Source: Alligator mississippiensis (lineage: Eukaryota > Chordata > Crocodylia > Alligatoridae). From it: 64,000 nt of DNA. Position numbers and translations under genes: made by a program. The stretch is taken from contig NC_081835.1 in NCBI RefSeq assembly GCF_030867095.1, positions 20,406,501-20,470,500 on the forward strand, read 5' to 3'. Of this stretch, positions 24,010 through 37,099 are shown piece by piece. The notes beneath the pieces were generated by a model. That model was not told the DNA's origin. It did no database searches and saw nothing but the letters and a program-made list of their open reading frames with translations. Position 1 is the first letter of the stretch. The number at the start of each line of letters is the position of its first letter.

Positions 24010-26200
24010 AAAATCTTTGCAGGTGTGTGTGCGTGCATATGTGTGGGGGAGTCAGCAACAGGCAGAACATGCTGCCTGGAAGTAAACACTGGAGAAATAT
24101 TTACAGGCGTTTTCCTGGCGACAGAGACCTGTTTGTATTGTTGGGTAAGGCTGGGAAGGCAGTGAGGGCTAAATAAAGCCTCTTGAGAGGATAGCTGCTA
24201 CTGCTGCATACTCTGTAGTGGGAGGCTAGATCTGCCCCAGCTAGGCGGCTTTTAAACAACCAGGCCTGAATACACCCAAGAAATCACAAGGCACCGCTTT
24301 GGGTCCTCAACAAGGTGCTCACCTCATGTTAGGAGCAGAGCTGTGGCTACCAGAGGTGGAGCAAGGAGGCCAGGCAGGTTGCAGGCAGCTGTCCCCAAGT
24401 CACTCTTCTGCTCAGCTCCAGCTGCCGCAAACCCTCAGCAGGTGCACAACTGTGTGCCCCGAAACTCCATAACCCTTTGGTCTCTGGCTTCTGCTACTAT
24501 ACTGTGCAGAGGATCTCTCTCACAAAAAATCAAGCGAGCCTCAGGGCTACTCATGGAGCCATTCAAAGCACCAAGACAACCTGACATTACACTGGAAGAG
24601 ACTTTGGATTCTGGTCACACTGCTATGAAGCAGAGTTTCAATGACAGAGGCTTTCCCAGCCCTGCCTAGTCACCCTCCTTGCTCCCCAGCCTCTTCCATT
24701 TCACCAAAAATGCAGGCTTCCCCTGTCTGCTTCTACACGGCTCACAGAGCCAGCCCTGCACCTCCTCTCCTGTCCTCACAGGACAGGCACTCCCAAATCC
24801 TTTGCCAGATGAGCTTTGTGACCTTGATTGACACAGCTGGGCTCACAGATGATGCAAATGTAGGTAGATATACCAGACCCTACTTCACACATTGCTGGGG
24901 GAGGGGCTGGGCTGGAACAGGCTGCATCCACACCAACAGCATTTTGGTGGCACAGCCCACAGGTTTAGGCAGAGCCACAAAATGCTCCCAGAGCAGAGCA
25001 GAGCAGAGCAGAGCAGAGCACCAGCCAGAAGAGATCTGCGAGGATACTGGGGCTCCATCAAGAGCTACACTGGAGAGCCCAGGGAGTGATGGCAGAACAA
25101 ATGGGAAGATGGAGAGCTCAAAGATTTCATCTACTTAAACACTGAATAGATATTTTAAAACATCATTTATCTCCCTCTAAGCAATCCAGCCTCCTCATCT
25201 TCTAGCCGTCTCTCAGCCCCTCGCAGCCCAAGCTCTCTGGGGGTTGCGTGCTTACAGACCTTCACACAAAGTGGTCCTACACCACTAGGACTTCTTGGTG
25301 CCACAGCAACTCCTTGGTGCCTATATCAGCATGATCGCTGCCTCCTAACGATAGCCTCCAGCCTTCGCACTGCTGCATTTCTGCCCTCTTCCCAACACTA
25401 ATTCACAAATTCACTTCTTCTTTCAGAGTGAGGTACCAAACAAGGAGTTAGAGCATCCCCAAGGACCCAAAACCTTTTCTGGTGGCACCAGCAAGCCAAA
25501 AAGCTTCAGCTTCTGCACAGTTAATGGTTTAACCCCTTTTGTAGCTGATTGGCCCTTAAGCTTTTGTGTTTAGATGTTTTATGAAAGGAGAGATGTTGAC
25601 CCTGGGAGCTATCGGCTCTGAAGGATGGCACAGAACAGTGGGTGACTGGGACTATCTGGCAGGAAGCAACTGCTCACTTAGCTTGTTGGTCTAGATCGCG
25701 CTGTATAACACATGCCCAGAAAGAGAACCAAATATAGATACCAAACATGATACCGGCTTGCTTAGCCCTCCAGAAAGCCAGACCCATGGCAGCCTACTGA
25801 ATTCAACAGGGCTGTTCTTCACATTAACCTCCACTGACTCCGGCAAACAATACTCTCACCACCTGCCTTTCCCACCACTGGCTGAAGAGTGCTGTGATTG
25901 CCCAAGAAAAATGGATACTGCCGATTATCTCAATCCTGATGTTGACATATTAATTGCTTCCTAAGAGGTGCTGAAGGTTTTCCAGAGGGAAGTCACATCA
26001 ACCTGATTGGACAATAATGATTTGGACTCTGAGAATTAAATCTTGTCCTAGGGAGAGGTCCATGGGAGTTATGCTACGGCCTTCCATGGAGTCAAGCGTT
26101 CACCCAGAACATCAGCTGCTGCTGAGTGCGCTGGGGACCCCGCCGCACTCCTGTGGGACATGCCATGTGCCCCAGCATTGCAGCACTCACAAGCCCTGAC
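24010..26200. other. No gene recognised
   Basis: Non-coding sequence; its only clear feature is the short AGAGC tandem repeat listed separately. Confidence 0.45.
24991..25020. repeat. Pentanucleotide repeat (GAGCA)6
   Basis: Six uninterrupted copies of a 5-bp unit. Confidence 0.95.
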
Positions 26201-26204
26201 TACC

Positions 26205-26370
26205 TAGAGGTATGTAGAAAAAACACTTAAAGCTGTGTCTATGTCCGAAACTCCAGTTTGATTCGGAGAGATTAAAGGGTCCTGATTCGATTCAGATTCA
26301 GAAATTTGTCCACCAAAAAGGCCGAAACTCCGCCAAATCAAATCAGGGACTGAAGCTTCACACAGCCCTA
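26205..26370. mobile_element. hAT MITE with TAGGGCTGTGTGAA-type end
   Basis: The right end AAGCTTCACACAGCCCTA belongs to the same end type as 21232-21759. The left end TAGAGGTATGTAGAAA is diverged. The flanks CTGACTAC and CTGACAAT are similar with a one-base offset. 166 bp. Confidence 0.55.
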
Positions 26371-26374
26371 CTGA

Positions 26375-29300
26375 CAATACCAGCCCAAAACTGGAGAAAT
26401 GCTGCCACCTGCTGCTTATTCAACAACAAATTACCCCAGTCTCCTGAATAGGAGGAGGTTGTAATCAAGTTCAATGTGCTCAGTCCCAGCTGCTTAACAA
26501 GTAGTGAAGCCCCAGACTGAGAGCAGAGCCCTACGGCTCTGGGATGTAGCCAAAGGATAGAACTGTCCATGGAAATGGGCATGAAATGGCAGCGGTAGCT
26601 TTGCTAGGAACAGTTCAGTGCTGATCTATGCTACATACGGAGGTACCAAGTCAATCCCTGCAGCCCCAGAAGGAGAGAGAGCATGGAAGCACTGCAGGCA
26701 GGTTGCTGGTCTGTTCCCAGAGGGAAATGGGCAAGTCCCCAATCTGCACAGTGAGGAATAGGGACAGGAAACCTCTACTCCAGGGTCTGCACTCAGGTGG
26801 GAAGGCGGAGGGGGGCACTGAGGATCTTCTTTCCCTCAAAGGCAAGCCGATGCCAACACCCCACCTTGCTGCAGAAAAGCTGGCCCATTTCCATTTGTGC
26901 AGCACAATACATTGTGTTATGGGTGTGTGCACAGTACAGCGTGTTACAGGCAAGTGGCTGAGGTGGGAGGGAGAATCAGCACCTCCTAACCCTGGGTCAT
27001 TTGGGACACTACCACTGGCCTAATTTGGATCCTGCTAAGTGTTTTATTCTCCTCTGATCCAAGGGTCCAAGGTCACCCCATCCTCAGAGCCAAGTGCCTC
27101 CCACCTCTGTGGGAGACCTTCACCCATATCTCCAACAAGTTTTGACCTTTATTCTGAACATAGGCAGCAAGCCCAGTGGCCTCCACATCAACATCCCGGC
27201 AGGCAGGAAACCTGACTTTCTCCGAAGGGCACCAGATGTTCCAGTCACTGGAACCAGAGGCACCTACCTGGTGGGATTTCCAATGTCTTGACTGGGGACC
27301 ATGATGGGTCTTTGTTCCATGGAAGAGGCCCACTGCTTTCTAGTGCTCCCACCTGTTGAGCAACTTAGTCCAAATTCTAATCTGCAGTATTGCTGCTACG
27401 GTGCTGGGACACTGCTGAGCCCTGCAAATGCATTGGCCCTGATTGCCAAAGACTTTGCATTCTTAGCATTCAAGCATGGAGCTGCTCTTGCCTGCCATCG
27501 ATCCAGGGCCTGTTCCATAAAGCTACCTCTTAGTGTACAGACATTTTCTTCTGCAGTCATTTTCTCCCTCCCCCAGCTCCACTCAGCAGCGGTCCATCCT
27601 CCCAGGAGAAGAAGTGCTGCTTTACTTAGTTGGGAATGGACCATTAGCAAAGGAGTGCTCCCAACCACAACCACATAAGCCAGTGCTCATTTGTGGCCTG
27701 GCCTAACTTAACAACAAAGCAGGACAATCCTCTCCCCTGTGGCAAAGAAATGCATCTGAGTATTTGTATAAGACTTTGGAGTCTACTGGGAAAAATTGAG
27801 CCACAAGTTTGAAGCAAAACACTGGCCTGGCTAGAAGAGCACATCTCCTGCCTACAGTCCTGACATGTAAATCTGCATGGCTGTGTCCCTCTGTTATGGA
27901 AACCTAATTGACCCTCAAACAGACAAGTCAGATTTGCAGCTGAACACAACAAAAATCAATAGCATGGGCCTACCTTGGGCTAGCCTTTCCCAGAAGAAGT
28001 GAGGGGTTCTAGGAAACAGATTTAGGTAAAGAAGGGAGCAGATGATACTTTCCACACAATAGCGGAAGCAGACAGACACTACAGAGCATGGTTGGACAGA
28101 ACAGCCGCAGTGTGCAGCTGTGGGCAAGAAAAAACCTTCACGACAATCTGTGGCACAGAGAAAAAAAGATGAACCCCCAGATCACTGCAGGGCTTGCAAG
28201 CCTTCCTTGGACTGCTTTAGAGCCTCACACCTCCTGCCTGAAGTCCTTGTGGGAAAAATCATCCAAACCTCTGTGCCTGGACTCCCTTTCCATCACTGGA
28301 AAACTGCTTGGGCAGTTAATGCACCAATTGACAGAATCAGTTGTGCAGCCCATCAAGGAGCTGTGCCCCGGGGAGCTGCTCTGGGTGTCAGCACACCCAG
28401 CAGAGTGAAGCTTTTCTCCCTCTGGAAGAGCTGAGAGAGCCATTACAGGTGTGTATACAGTACAGCATGTTACAGGCAACTGATGGAGGGGAGAGGAAGA
28501 ATAACACCTGCCATCAGGTGGAAGAGGAAAACACAGGCTCAGGGAACAATGTGGTGGCACCTGGGTTTTCTCCACGGTTTAGATCACTCACTAGCTCCTT
28601 ATGTTTGCCCCACTGCCAGCGATTCCAAAGGTTTATGGATAGTCAGGCCATCTTCACTACATCAAACAGGTTGTGTTTAGCAGCTTTGTGATTGAAGGAG
28701 TTTGGTGCTGTGCTGTGGTCCCAGGCATAGGGAAATTCCTGGGGATATTTCTGAATTTTTGATAAAGACTACAGGTAAGCAGCTGGCTCAATAGGCTAAT
28801 CTGGCTTCTACCATCTTGGCATTTATGCCCTACAGTGGCCTGAATTGTGCCTGAAGAAACTGCAAAGGAAAGGTGCTGTTTGCAGCTCATCCAGAGGTTC
28901 CTTCTGTGGCTTTGACCTGTATGTTCCAGGTGAAGTAACACCACCACAATTCAAGGGGCCTAAGAGGAACTGGTCTCAGACCTGCCATGACCTTGCCCAG
29001 CTGGAAGGTTGGTTCCTTTACTTTTTAACAAATGGAGCTGTCTCCCATTGAGCAATGCTGGCAACAGTCTCAAGAAATCACATTGAGTTTGGGCCTAACC
29101 TTCTACTAAGAAAGCTTGTTTTTATGCATTTTGCTCATATTCATCAACTTACCTGTAACTAGAGAGATGGTTGAGTAGGACACGTCCGCATAGGAACATC
29201 TGTCTCCATTCCTGTGGGCATGCATGGCCACAAAAGGCCAGTGTTAACCATGGCATGCATGTGGCTTTAGAAGAGGACAGGAAATGGCTGGGAACATATC

Positions 29301-30140
29301 CAAGTTTGTGGGGCATGCAACTGCCGGTTGTATTGCTCAGATGTAAAAACTGATGGGGTCCTTGCCAGCAGCTGGAACATTCAGAGGCTTCTTGGGACTA
29401 AGTGTTTCTGCCTGACCACATTGCAAAACATGGAAGCCTTTGGACAGGTGGTCCCTGTTCAGGGTAAAGTTCAAAGCCTGGTTGAGAGCTGGATGAAGAA
29501 CCCCATGGGCACTGACAGCCAGAGCAACCTTGGACCTTGGCCAAGTGCAACAGAGGAGAGAAAGCCCTACACAGGAAGCAAATGAGGCCAGAGGCAATGG
29601 CCCCAAATGGCCCGGGGTTAGGAAGTTTGGCCCCCATTCCACGTAACATAGTGTACTGTGCACAAAAACATGCTTTGTTATACAACCGCAAACGGGTGGG
29701 CATTCAGCAGCAGGGTGGCATCTTGGCATGCACTTATACTTCTGCCCTGGGGGCTGCAGATATGGGGGCATGGGCGGAGGTGGAGGGGCTGGCCTCACTT
29801 CACATGGACAAGGTGTCTGAGATAACACCCAAGCACATGAGCTACGGTGCTGCTCTCAGGACCTGGTGCAGAGATTTCCTGACCCTGCTCCTCACTGCAC
29901 TGAGTGGCCAAGTGGAGACAGCAATCAGGGAATGAGGCAGAAACCCTCTCTGCAGGGCTCTCACACTCCCATCTCTGCCTGAAGCTGGGAAATTGGGCTT
30001 GCCATCCCTGTCTGGTGGTATCCTCTGGCTGCACCACAGGCCTCAACTGTCACTATGGAGCTTGCTCTGAAGGAGGACCCATGCTCATTTGCTTTCTCAT
30101 GTAGTGTGCAGGGGGGCATAGAGCTGGTTTGCAATGTCCT
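26375..30140. other. No gene recognised; one unclassified repeat pair
   Basis: Non-coding sequence. About 26880-26990 and 28425-28510 share a diverged segment centred on ACAGTACAGC.TGTTACAGGCAA in the same orientation. Confidence 0.45.
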
Positions 30141-30144
30141 GCTC

Positions 30145-30302
30145 CAGTGGTTTTCAACCTGTGGTTTAAGGTGTCCACAAAAGAGGACAGCAATCAATCA
30201 AAAGTATGTGAATACCCACACCTATAATTCAAAGGGGTTTGCATCTATATTAAAAAATGTTAGGGGTCTGCAAATGAAAAAAAAAAAGGTTGAAAACCAC
30301 TG
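30145..30302. mobile_element. hAT MITE (MER5-like ends)
   Basis: Perfect 15-bp inverted ends, CAGTGGTTTTCAACC and GGTTGAAAACCACTG. The flanks TCCTGCTC and TTCTAGTC agree at 5 of 8. 158 bp, close in form to MER5/Charlie non-autonomous elements. Confidence 0.88.
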
Positions 30303-30850
30303 TTCTAGTCAGTCCAGCCCCTCAGTGCACAGCTTCTGTGAGGTAGCATCCAATAAATTGTCAGTTCTTCCTGGAATCAGCAGGCGGCAGCAGCTCATCA
30401 GTTTGAAGAGTTCAATAATGACACCACAGTGTTTTGACACTAAAGCTGCCCCATAACATTAACCTTATCCTCAGCAACGCCAACGTAGTAGACATGTAGG
30501 TAGAGAGAATCTACAGCTCAGAGTCTCTCTTATTACTCCTGATCTCACTAGAGTACTGGCAGGCCTGAAGCAAACCCACGTAGATCATAGAAAATCCTAG
30601 GGCTGCGGCGGAGGCTGGCTGGGGGCAGGGGATGAACTTATAGCAACAGCAAGGGTTTGTTGTCAGAAGGGAACACACTGTACATGCTGCTTTGCGGCTC
30701 TTTCCAGGGAGGAAGGGAAAGAGGGACATTGCTGGACTCTAACAGTTCAGTAAATGCATGACTAGGTTTGTGTGGAGTAAGAAAACCTTTGAGCATTTCT
30801 ACCTGCCCAGAATCCGCAGTCAATGCTTTGCCAGACGCTGAACACTAGGA

Positions 30851-30900
30851 CCTATCCAAGTACCCCTAGGGGTATGTGTACCCCTGGTTGACAACCCCTG
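30851..30900. mobile_element. 50-bp hAT end remnant within a perfect 8-bp duplication
   Basis: Identical CACTAGGA octamers (30843-30850 and 30901-30908) enclose 50 bp. The right side, TGGTTGACAACCCCTG, is a hAT terminus, but the left side (CCTATCCAAGTACC) is not its inverted copy. A 14-bp palindrome, TACCCCTAGGGGTA, lies inside. Confidence 0.7.
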
Positions 30901-31170
30901 CACTAGGACACAGTTTGTAACACAAAATGCTTGAGGAATGAGCTGCTCAGTGCTCCCTTGGAACAACCAGTGATGAAAAAGCAAGAGACAAGCGATTTCT
31001 CCTCCATTTACAATAGCAAGTTCAAATAGAGATCAATCCCCGAGCTACTCCACTGAGTCAATCTTTCGATCCATTGCCACTCTGGCATAGTATCCTAGGA
31101 ACTGCCCGTACGTAGAGTGCTTAACCTTTCAATCTCCCCGTGTAGCAACATAAATCTCGTTCACCTAGAG

Positions 31171-31423
31171 CAGTGCTTCTCAGCCTTTTTGAACTCAAGG
31201 ATCCCTCCATAGCTCCCGTGACCTAAGGGGCATCCAATTTCAAAAACTAATTTATATATTAATTACAGTCCTCACCCCCTTGGGGCTGGGGGTTGTATAA
31301 GCAGACAAGCCTGTACTTGGTTTTATCTAAGCTTCCCTGCTTATCTCCTCACACCTCAGGGCACCCTTCAAAGGATCTGGTGGCACCCCAGGGTGCCCCA
31401 ACACCCCTGTTGAAAAATCACTG
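31171..31423. mobile_element. hAT MITE with perfect 8-bp duplication
   Basis: Starts CAGTGCTTCTCAGCC and ends GTTGAAAAATCACTG. Identical flanks ACCTAGAG (31163-31170 and 31424-31431). 253 bp, non-coding. Confidence 0.93.
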
Positions 31424-31964
31424 ACCTAGAGAGCAAAGCTCAGAGAGATTTTCCTTACGGTATCATTTCAAACCATCCATATTTTCATCTTTCTGCCTCG
31501 GAGTCACTAGTGAGCAATTTAAAGATGCAGGAGAGGGCTCACCAGCTTACCAGACAGAGTCCAAACATGAGTGGGAGCCACTACACTAAACCCGCAGGCC
31601 ATACAGCCCCAGTGGTCACCATAGATCTGGTCAGTGTGTCATAGATCTCACCCCACCCAAACCCCTTTTCCCAGTACAGGTTGGGTTAAAAGGGCTCCCA
31701 GTGGGCCCCAAGGAGGTCCGAGGGCTGCATTCGTTTCTAGGGTGTTTCGTCAGGTGCCAGACAAACCCTCCTGCCATTCAGAATTGATGCCTGGGGTGGT
31801 GGGGCTCAGCACTGCACTGACGGGTGTCCTGACCCTCGGGGGTAGAGAGGAACCCCTGGCTCTTGCTTCAAACACTGTCAGCAGCAGCAAGAGCAGATGC
31901 TCCGTGCTGGCAAGGAAAACATGGCCATGTCCTCCCAGGGCCAGCCTGATGTTTGCAAAGCACT

Positions 31965-32110
31965 TGGCAGGCATTCAGCCACACCTCAGAGCAGCACTGC
32001 CATGAGCTCAGGAAGGATTATCCCCACCTTGGGCTAAGTGATTTACCCCAGATCCCACAGGGAGTCTGTGGCAGAACCAGGGGTGGGTCTTGGCTCTCAA
32101 ACCCTGACAC
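31965..32110 (+). repeat. MIR-like SINE fragment
   Basis: GGATTATCCCCACC, then TAAGTGATTTACCCCAGATC, CACAGGGAGTCTGTGGCAGA and ACC follow the 3' half of MIR in order. Confidence 0.7.
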
Positions 32111-32244
32111 CAGGCTACCTCCCATGAGAGCCCAGTGCGAGCAGAGAGCCCAGCCAGCTCCCCAGAGATAGATGGGAAACATTCCCTCTCCTTATCCATC
32201 TGCCTTAGGAGCTTATACAGCCCAACACTGTCATACTTCAGTCT

Positions 32245-32375
32245 CTCACACATTTCCCTCACAACACCCCTGGGACACAGGCAAGTGCTATATCCCCATT
32301 TTACAGATGGGAACTCTGAGGTGTAGAGAGGCTACCCTGTTCTCCCAAGCCCTGGGCTAGAGCCCTAATCACTGA
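32245..32375 (+). repeat. MIR-like SINE fragment
   Basis: CCCTCACAACACCCCTGGGA, TATCCCCATTTTACAGATGG and AGAGAGGCT match the MIR core closely. It lies about 130 bp after another MIR piece in the same orientation. Confidence 0.8.
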
Positions 32376-32379
32376 GCTA

Positions 32380-35300
32380 CCCCTTCTCCCCACGTAGTTT
32401 TTTATTTCCCCAGTAACAGGAGAACTTCACCATATAAACAAGTTGCTTGGGGGAGAGACAATGACTTCAAAAAGGTTTCAACTGCGCTGCCTTGGTCATG
32501 ACACCTCCCAGCCCCTTTGTCAGGAACAGGTTCAGCTGGGAGCAAATATGCAGGTCGCTAGATACCATACACAGAAATGAGATCTCAGCCTTTCAGTCTG
32601 AGCGAGCAACACAGAGACAGGCCTGTAGAATACCTTTGAGTTGATGGGTTTTGCATTAGTGTCTGGCGCAGATAAAGGGGCCTGTTGGCTATTTATAGCA
32701 ATGCCTTGATTTGTGATGTGCCTGGGGAAGGAGCCAGCCTTTGCCTGAACAGTTGTAGGCCCCAGCCTGTGCTCTTTCAGGTGATCTCATTAGGTAACAA
32801 GGCTAAAAGCTTCTGGTACCTGAAAGATGAGCTACAGGATGAGCTTTCAGAGCAGGGGCTAAGAACCTGTGCAGGTCTGAGCTTTCTGGGTTATAATGCT
32901 TCACCTGCTTTAAAGATCCATCATGAGCTATGGCAAGTTCTGGGCACATGCTGCTCTGCAGGGGGCACATGGGTGAGATACCTGCTTCCTGAGATACCCT
33001 CTGTTGAGGCAATTAAGGAAGAGAGGACACCAATGGATTTCACTCGGTGTTATACCAACCTCCTCCAAAACACAACATCACCAGGCCCCTCATCTAGTTC
33101 CTACAAGTCCCTAATAGTCCCAAATAGTCCCTAATTAAACAACTCTCTATTACACATAGAGGCCCTCTCCCAGGAGTACACGCAGCTGCCAGACCTGATG
33201 ATGTTTGATCCCACCTAGCTCATAAACCCAGCAGGACTGCTATGTTCCCCCAGAGAACTGCATGTTCAAGGCAAGGAGCTTTGCTTTGTTACATTAGCCT
33301 CTGTTAAGCCCTTAGTTCTCCATCGCTTGTCAGATGCTTTGTGACTTCACCCCCTTTTAAGATGCCAGGCTTCCAGGGAACAACAATTAATTCTTTGCAG
33401 GAGCTATAAAAAGCAAGTCGAGCCACCAGTGGTGCTGTTTAAGTTACTGTTCATTACTTATACTCCATTTAGTTTTCTGAGTTCAAAAAAAAGTTAGAAG
33501 AAGAAATGTGACTCTCCTGACAATTACAAGGGGGAAACACTTGCAGCTAAACCACCACCGTGTCAACAGCACAGCACAGCACGCCCAGCTTAATGGCGAT
33601 TCACCTGCAGCAGCCTAGAGTCCAACTGCACCCCTCATCACAAGTTGTGCCCAGGCACCATGCAGGAGACCCAGTGGTTTCCAGAGTCCCCAAGTCTCTT
33701 GGGACCTGGCCACATGACAGTGCAAAGTGTCGTGGAGGGACAAGAAGCCAAGGAACACATGGAAGCCAGCAAAGCAGCTAAACCAGTTCACATTACACTC
33801 TTTCCCCAAGGCCGATTATATGAGCAAAGGCAGAATATGCTGCCACAGAGTTATCCCCTCACACACGCTGTACTGTGAAGACAAATAATAGGCATCGCTC
33901 TGCCTCAGGTCAGCAGTTCTGGCAGGGAAGGGTCCTGCAGGCAACAGGGTCATGCTGACCCAAAACAGGGTGGCCAGGTATATCAGCCAAGTGCTAGACA
34001 TGGTTATAAATGACCAGGAACCAGAGAAGTACCCTGTCAACACTAGTCAGAGCAAGGCAGAAATATGAGCAAGTTCCCACCCAGCCCGGCCTCGTGATTA
34101 TCTGCTCGTTAAATGATCACTCTCCATCTGGAGATCAAGCTTCCCTCCACCCAAGGCTCTGGTTGTGCCTTATCTCTCTGCATCCTACCCCCTCCCACGC
34201 TCATCTTTCCAGGCTGCCCCAGATCAGTCATTCATCTGCAATCTCCCTTCTGGGAGAAACCGGGAGTTACCAGGATCTCCCTCTTGGCTGGCTCCATGAT
34301 GGGCCAGGCAAAGGCTGGGTGCAGCACAGGCCAAGCTTTTACTTGTTATTGCCTCTTGGTGGCACCCTCCCTCACTGAATGCCTGCTGCACCTGTGACCC
34401 GAGGAACAAATGCTGGTCTGTAGAGGCCCACTGATACCACAGGAATCAAACCAGTAGGCAGCAACTGGCAGTGGTGCCCAGCTCTAGCTCAATGCAAGGC
34501 CTGCAGAGGCCCCAACAACCCAGCAAGCGCACAGAGCTGACCACCTACAGCAGCTCCCCAAGTCTCACCCCCAGCAGAACAGCACGGCAGCTCCCTGATC
34601 AGGATGGACTTTGCCTGAAGCCTTCTTGTATTCAAGGCCCAGACCAGGCGGGCCCAGGAGCCTTAGCAACCACATGCAAACCGCAAAGCCTCATAGCTTA
34701 AGGTTTTTGTGGCACAGCAGTCAGGCAGCTAAGTGTTTGCCCCGGCCCCTCCTGCTGGGACTGTAATACCATGCTGGACTCCAAAGACATCCACATGAAG
34801 CTGTGTTACCAGGCCCAAGGCTGTTGCATGTTAGTCTAGCAGGGAGAGGCAGGCCCATAAACCAGGAAAAGTCGGAGGGCAGGGAGTACTGATGCCACTG
34901 CACAGTCCACTCCCACGGCACACATTTCCTTGCATCTTGCTCTAGTCCTTGGAGCTGCCTTTGGCCTAGACAGTGTTTGATAGACAAATACATCTGCACA
35001 GGGAAGGATGTACATTTGCTCCAACCAGCAAGCAAATGAGAGGGCCAAGCCCTATGCATGATTTCACCCCAGCAGGAGGAAGAGTATCAGTGGGCAGCCA
35101 CCCCTGCCTGAGTGCCCCACTGGGGTCTCTGTGCCAGGGGGCAGGGAGTGCAAGAAGGGGAACTGCAGTGGTATGCTCATGCAACCAGGCTGCAGTCACA
35201 TGCCCAAGGGGTTGGGGGCTGTGCAGAACCATTGGCTTGGGGGTGAAATTCACCTGCACGAAGCCAGCAGGGTGGGGCTTTATGCAGGTTAACATCATCT

Positions 35301-37095
35301 TGCAGTAAATCACAGGTGCTCTCCACTATCCCAGGAAGACCAAAGTCAACAAAGATCCATCTGGCAGGTGCCATTCTGATCCACTCTCAGCTTTTTAAAA
35401 TAGAAGTGGGGCAAAAATCAAAGCCAGAAGCTGAGCTGCAACAGGGTGCTGCATTCATGCTGCAAACAGCATGCTTAGGTTCTCCAGTCCATGGAGCTCT
35501 GGGCAGTAGCAGAAGCCTCCCCAGTGGCCTGCAGTGATGTAGTCTGAGGTCCAAGCAGTGGAGAATTGGGGAGTGGGAGAAGGGCTGGGGTCTACCAGGG
35601 AGTGCAGCTGTTGCTGAAATGACTGCCAAGGGGGAACAGAGAAATACAGGAAAGAAATGACTGAGCCAGTTACTGCACAGCAGGGACCAGGGCCTGGAAA
35701 TAGCCCTCAAAGTGAATCATAGGTCAGGACTGACATCGCCTTCACATAAGCTGTCCCAGACCAGACCTGGGGAATTTTACTGCTTAACAGCAACAATCTC
35801 AAGCCTGGAATCCAGACTCCCCGAGTGATGCCAATCTGCCATTTAGAAGCGAGGAGCGGAGCCAGATCCGCATTATACACTGGAGTCATTGTAATGGCGG
35901 CTGGAGGGAGGCACCACTTCTCTATTATTAATGCCACTGCTGAAGTCAGTTTTAGTCATTTCAGTAATGAAACGCCAACCTTGGGATTAAATGCTTTGTA
36001 GCACAAGAACTGCCGTCTGTTAAGGCACATGTCAGGGAACTGGCCCGATGACACAGCCCACAGATGTCTTTCCACTTGCTTAGCTCCATGCATTGGTGTA
36101 GATCCCTGCTGCATGAGGCAGCAGAAAACCCAGCTGGGCAATGCTGCCTCAGACCCTCACCCCCAAAGGGGTCTCAGGCGTGATGCCTGGTTCATGTTCC
36201 CCAGTCCAGCAACTGCAAGTATTTCATGTCTGGGTGGACGGAACTGCAGGCTATCTGCAGATTTTGAGGCAAAGGCTTACAAGCTGCAACCTCGGAGCTG
36301 TTTGAGCTGTTCTCTGCACCACAGCCATTTCCAGATGTTGAGCTGCCTGAGACTGAACCTTTTTGAAATGCCTCAAAATGACCATTTTGTTTTACAAAGA
36401 AACTGCTTTATGGTTAAATCCATGCACAGCTGGGTGGAGAGAGGGGGAGCTCATGCTGCAGCTTTTATGAGGACTCTGCAGATCTTCCTCAAAATTAAGC
36501 AGCAGGGATGTGGAGGGATGGGCAGGAATGTGGGATCCAGGATTCATCCCAACCCAGCAGCCCAAAGAAGCAAGAGCCTGGAGGAAATTCAATGAAGGCC
36601 TCCCTAAAGGAGTTTACTGTGTGTACGTATTTGAGTCTCACAATCTGATGGATCAGGGTCTTCTTTTGATGCATTTACCCAACTCCAGAAAAGTTTGACC
36701 ATTAGCTGAGCACTGTCATGCCACCCCCACCTTGCGGTTGGTATAGTTACCCAGAGTCAAATATCTCCTAAGGTGAGACCAAGAATTTGGGAGTGCCAGG
36801 TCCTCCGCAAGTGACGCATCCACACTTTGATATAATGAGATATTACAATCTGAATGATATTCTATAGATCTTTGGTACCAATTGACACCTTCCATACTAG
36901 ACGCATCAACATTTTACATGGATTAGAATCAGGTTAATCTGCCTAAATTGAAACTTGGCTTTGCCTCAAACTTTTAAGGTCAAATTTGGTTTGCATTGAA
37001 ATGCCTCTGAAGAGATCAAAATTTGGTCCTAGCTGCCACCACTATTTTTCAATGGTCCCAAGTAGTCATCATTTACAGCATGCAGGTCAGTGTTT
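32380..37095. other. No gene or repeat recognised
   Basis: About 4.7 kb of non-coding sequence. No exon of the genes next to ABHD6 in mammals (RPP14, DNASE1L3, PXK) was recognised on either strand. Confidence 0.45.
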
Positions 37096-37099
37096 GTAT

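Noticed and set aside
33403-33412. TATA-like GCTATAAAAA
   Set aside because: No coding exon or CpG-rich start region was found downstream.
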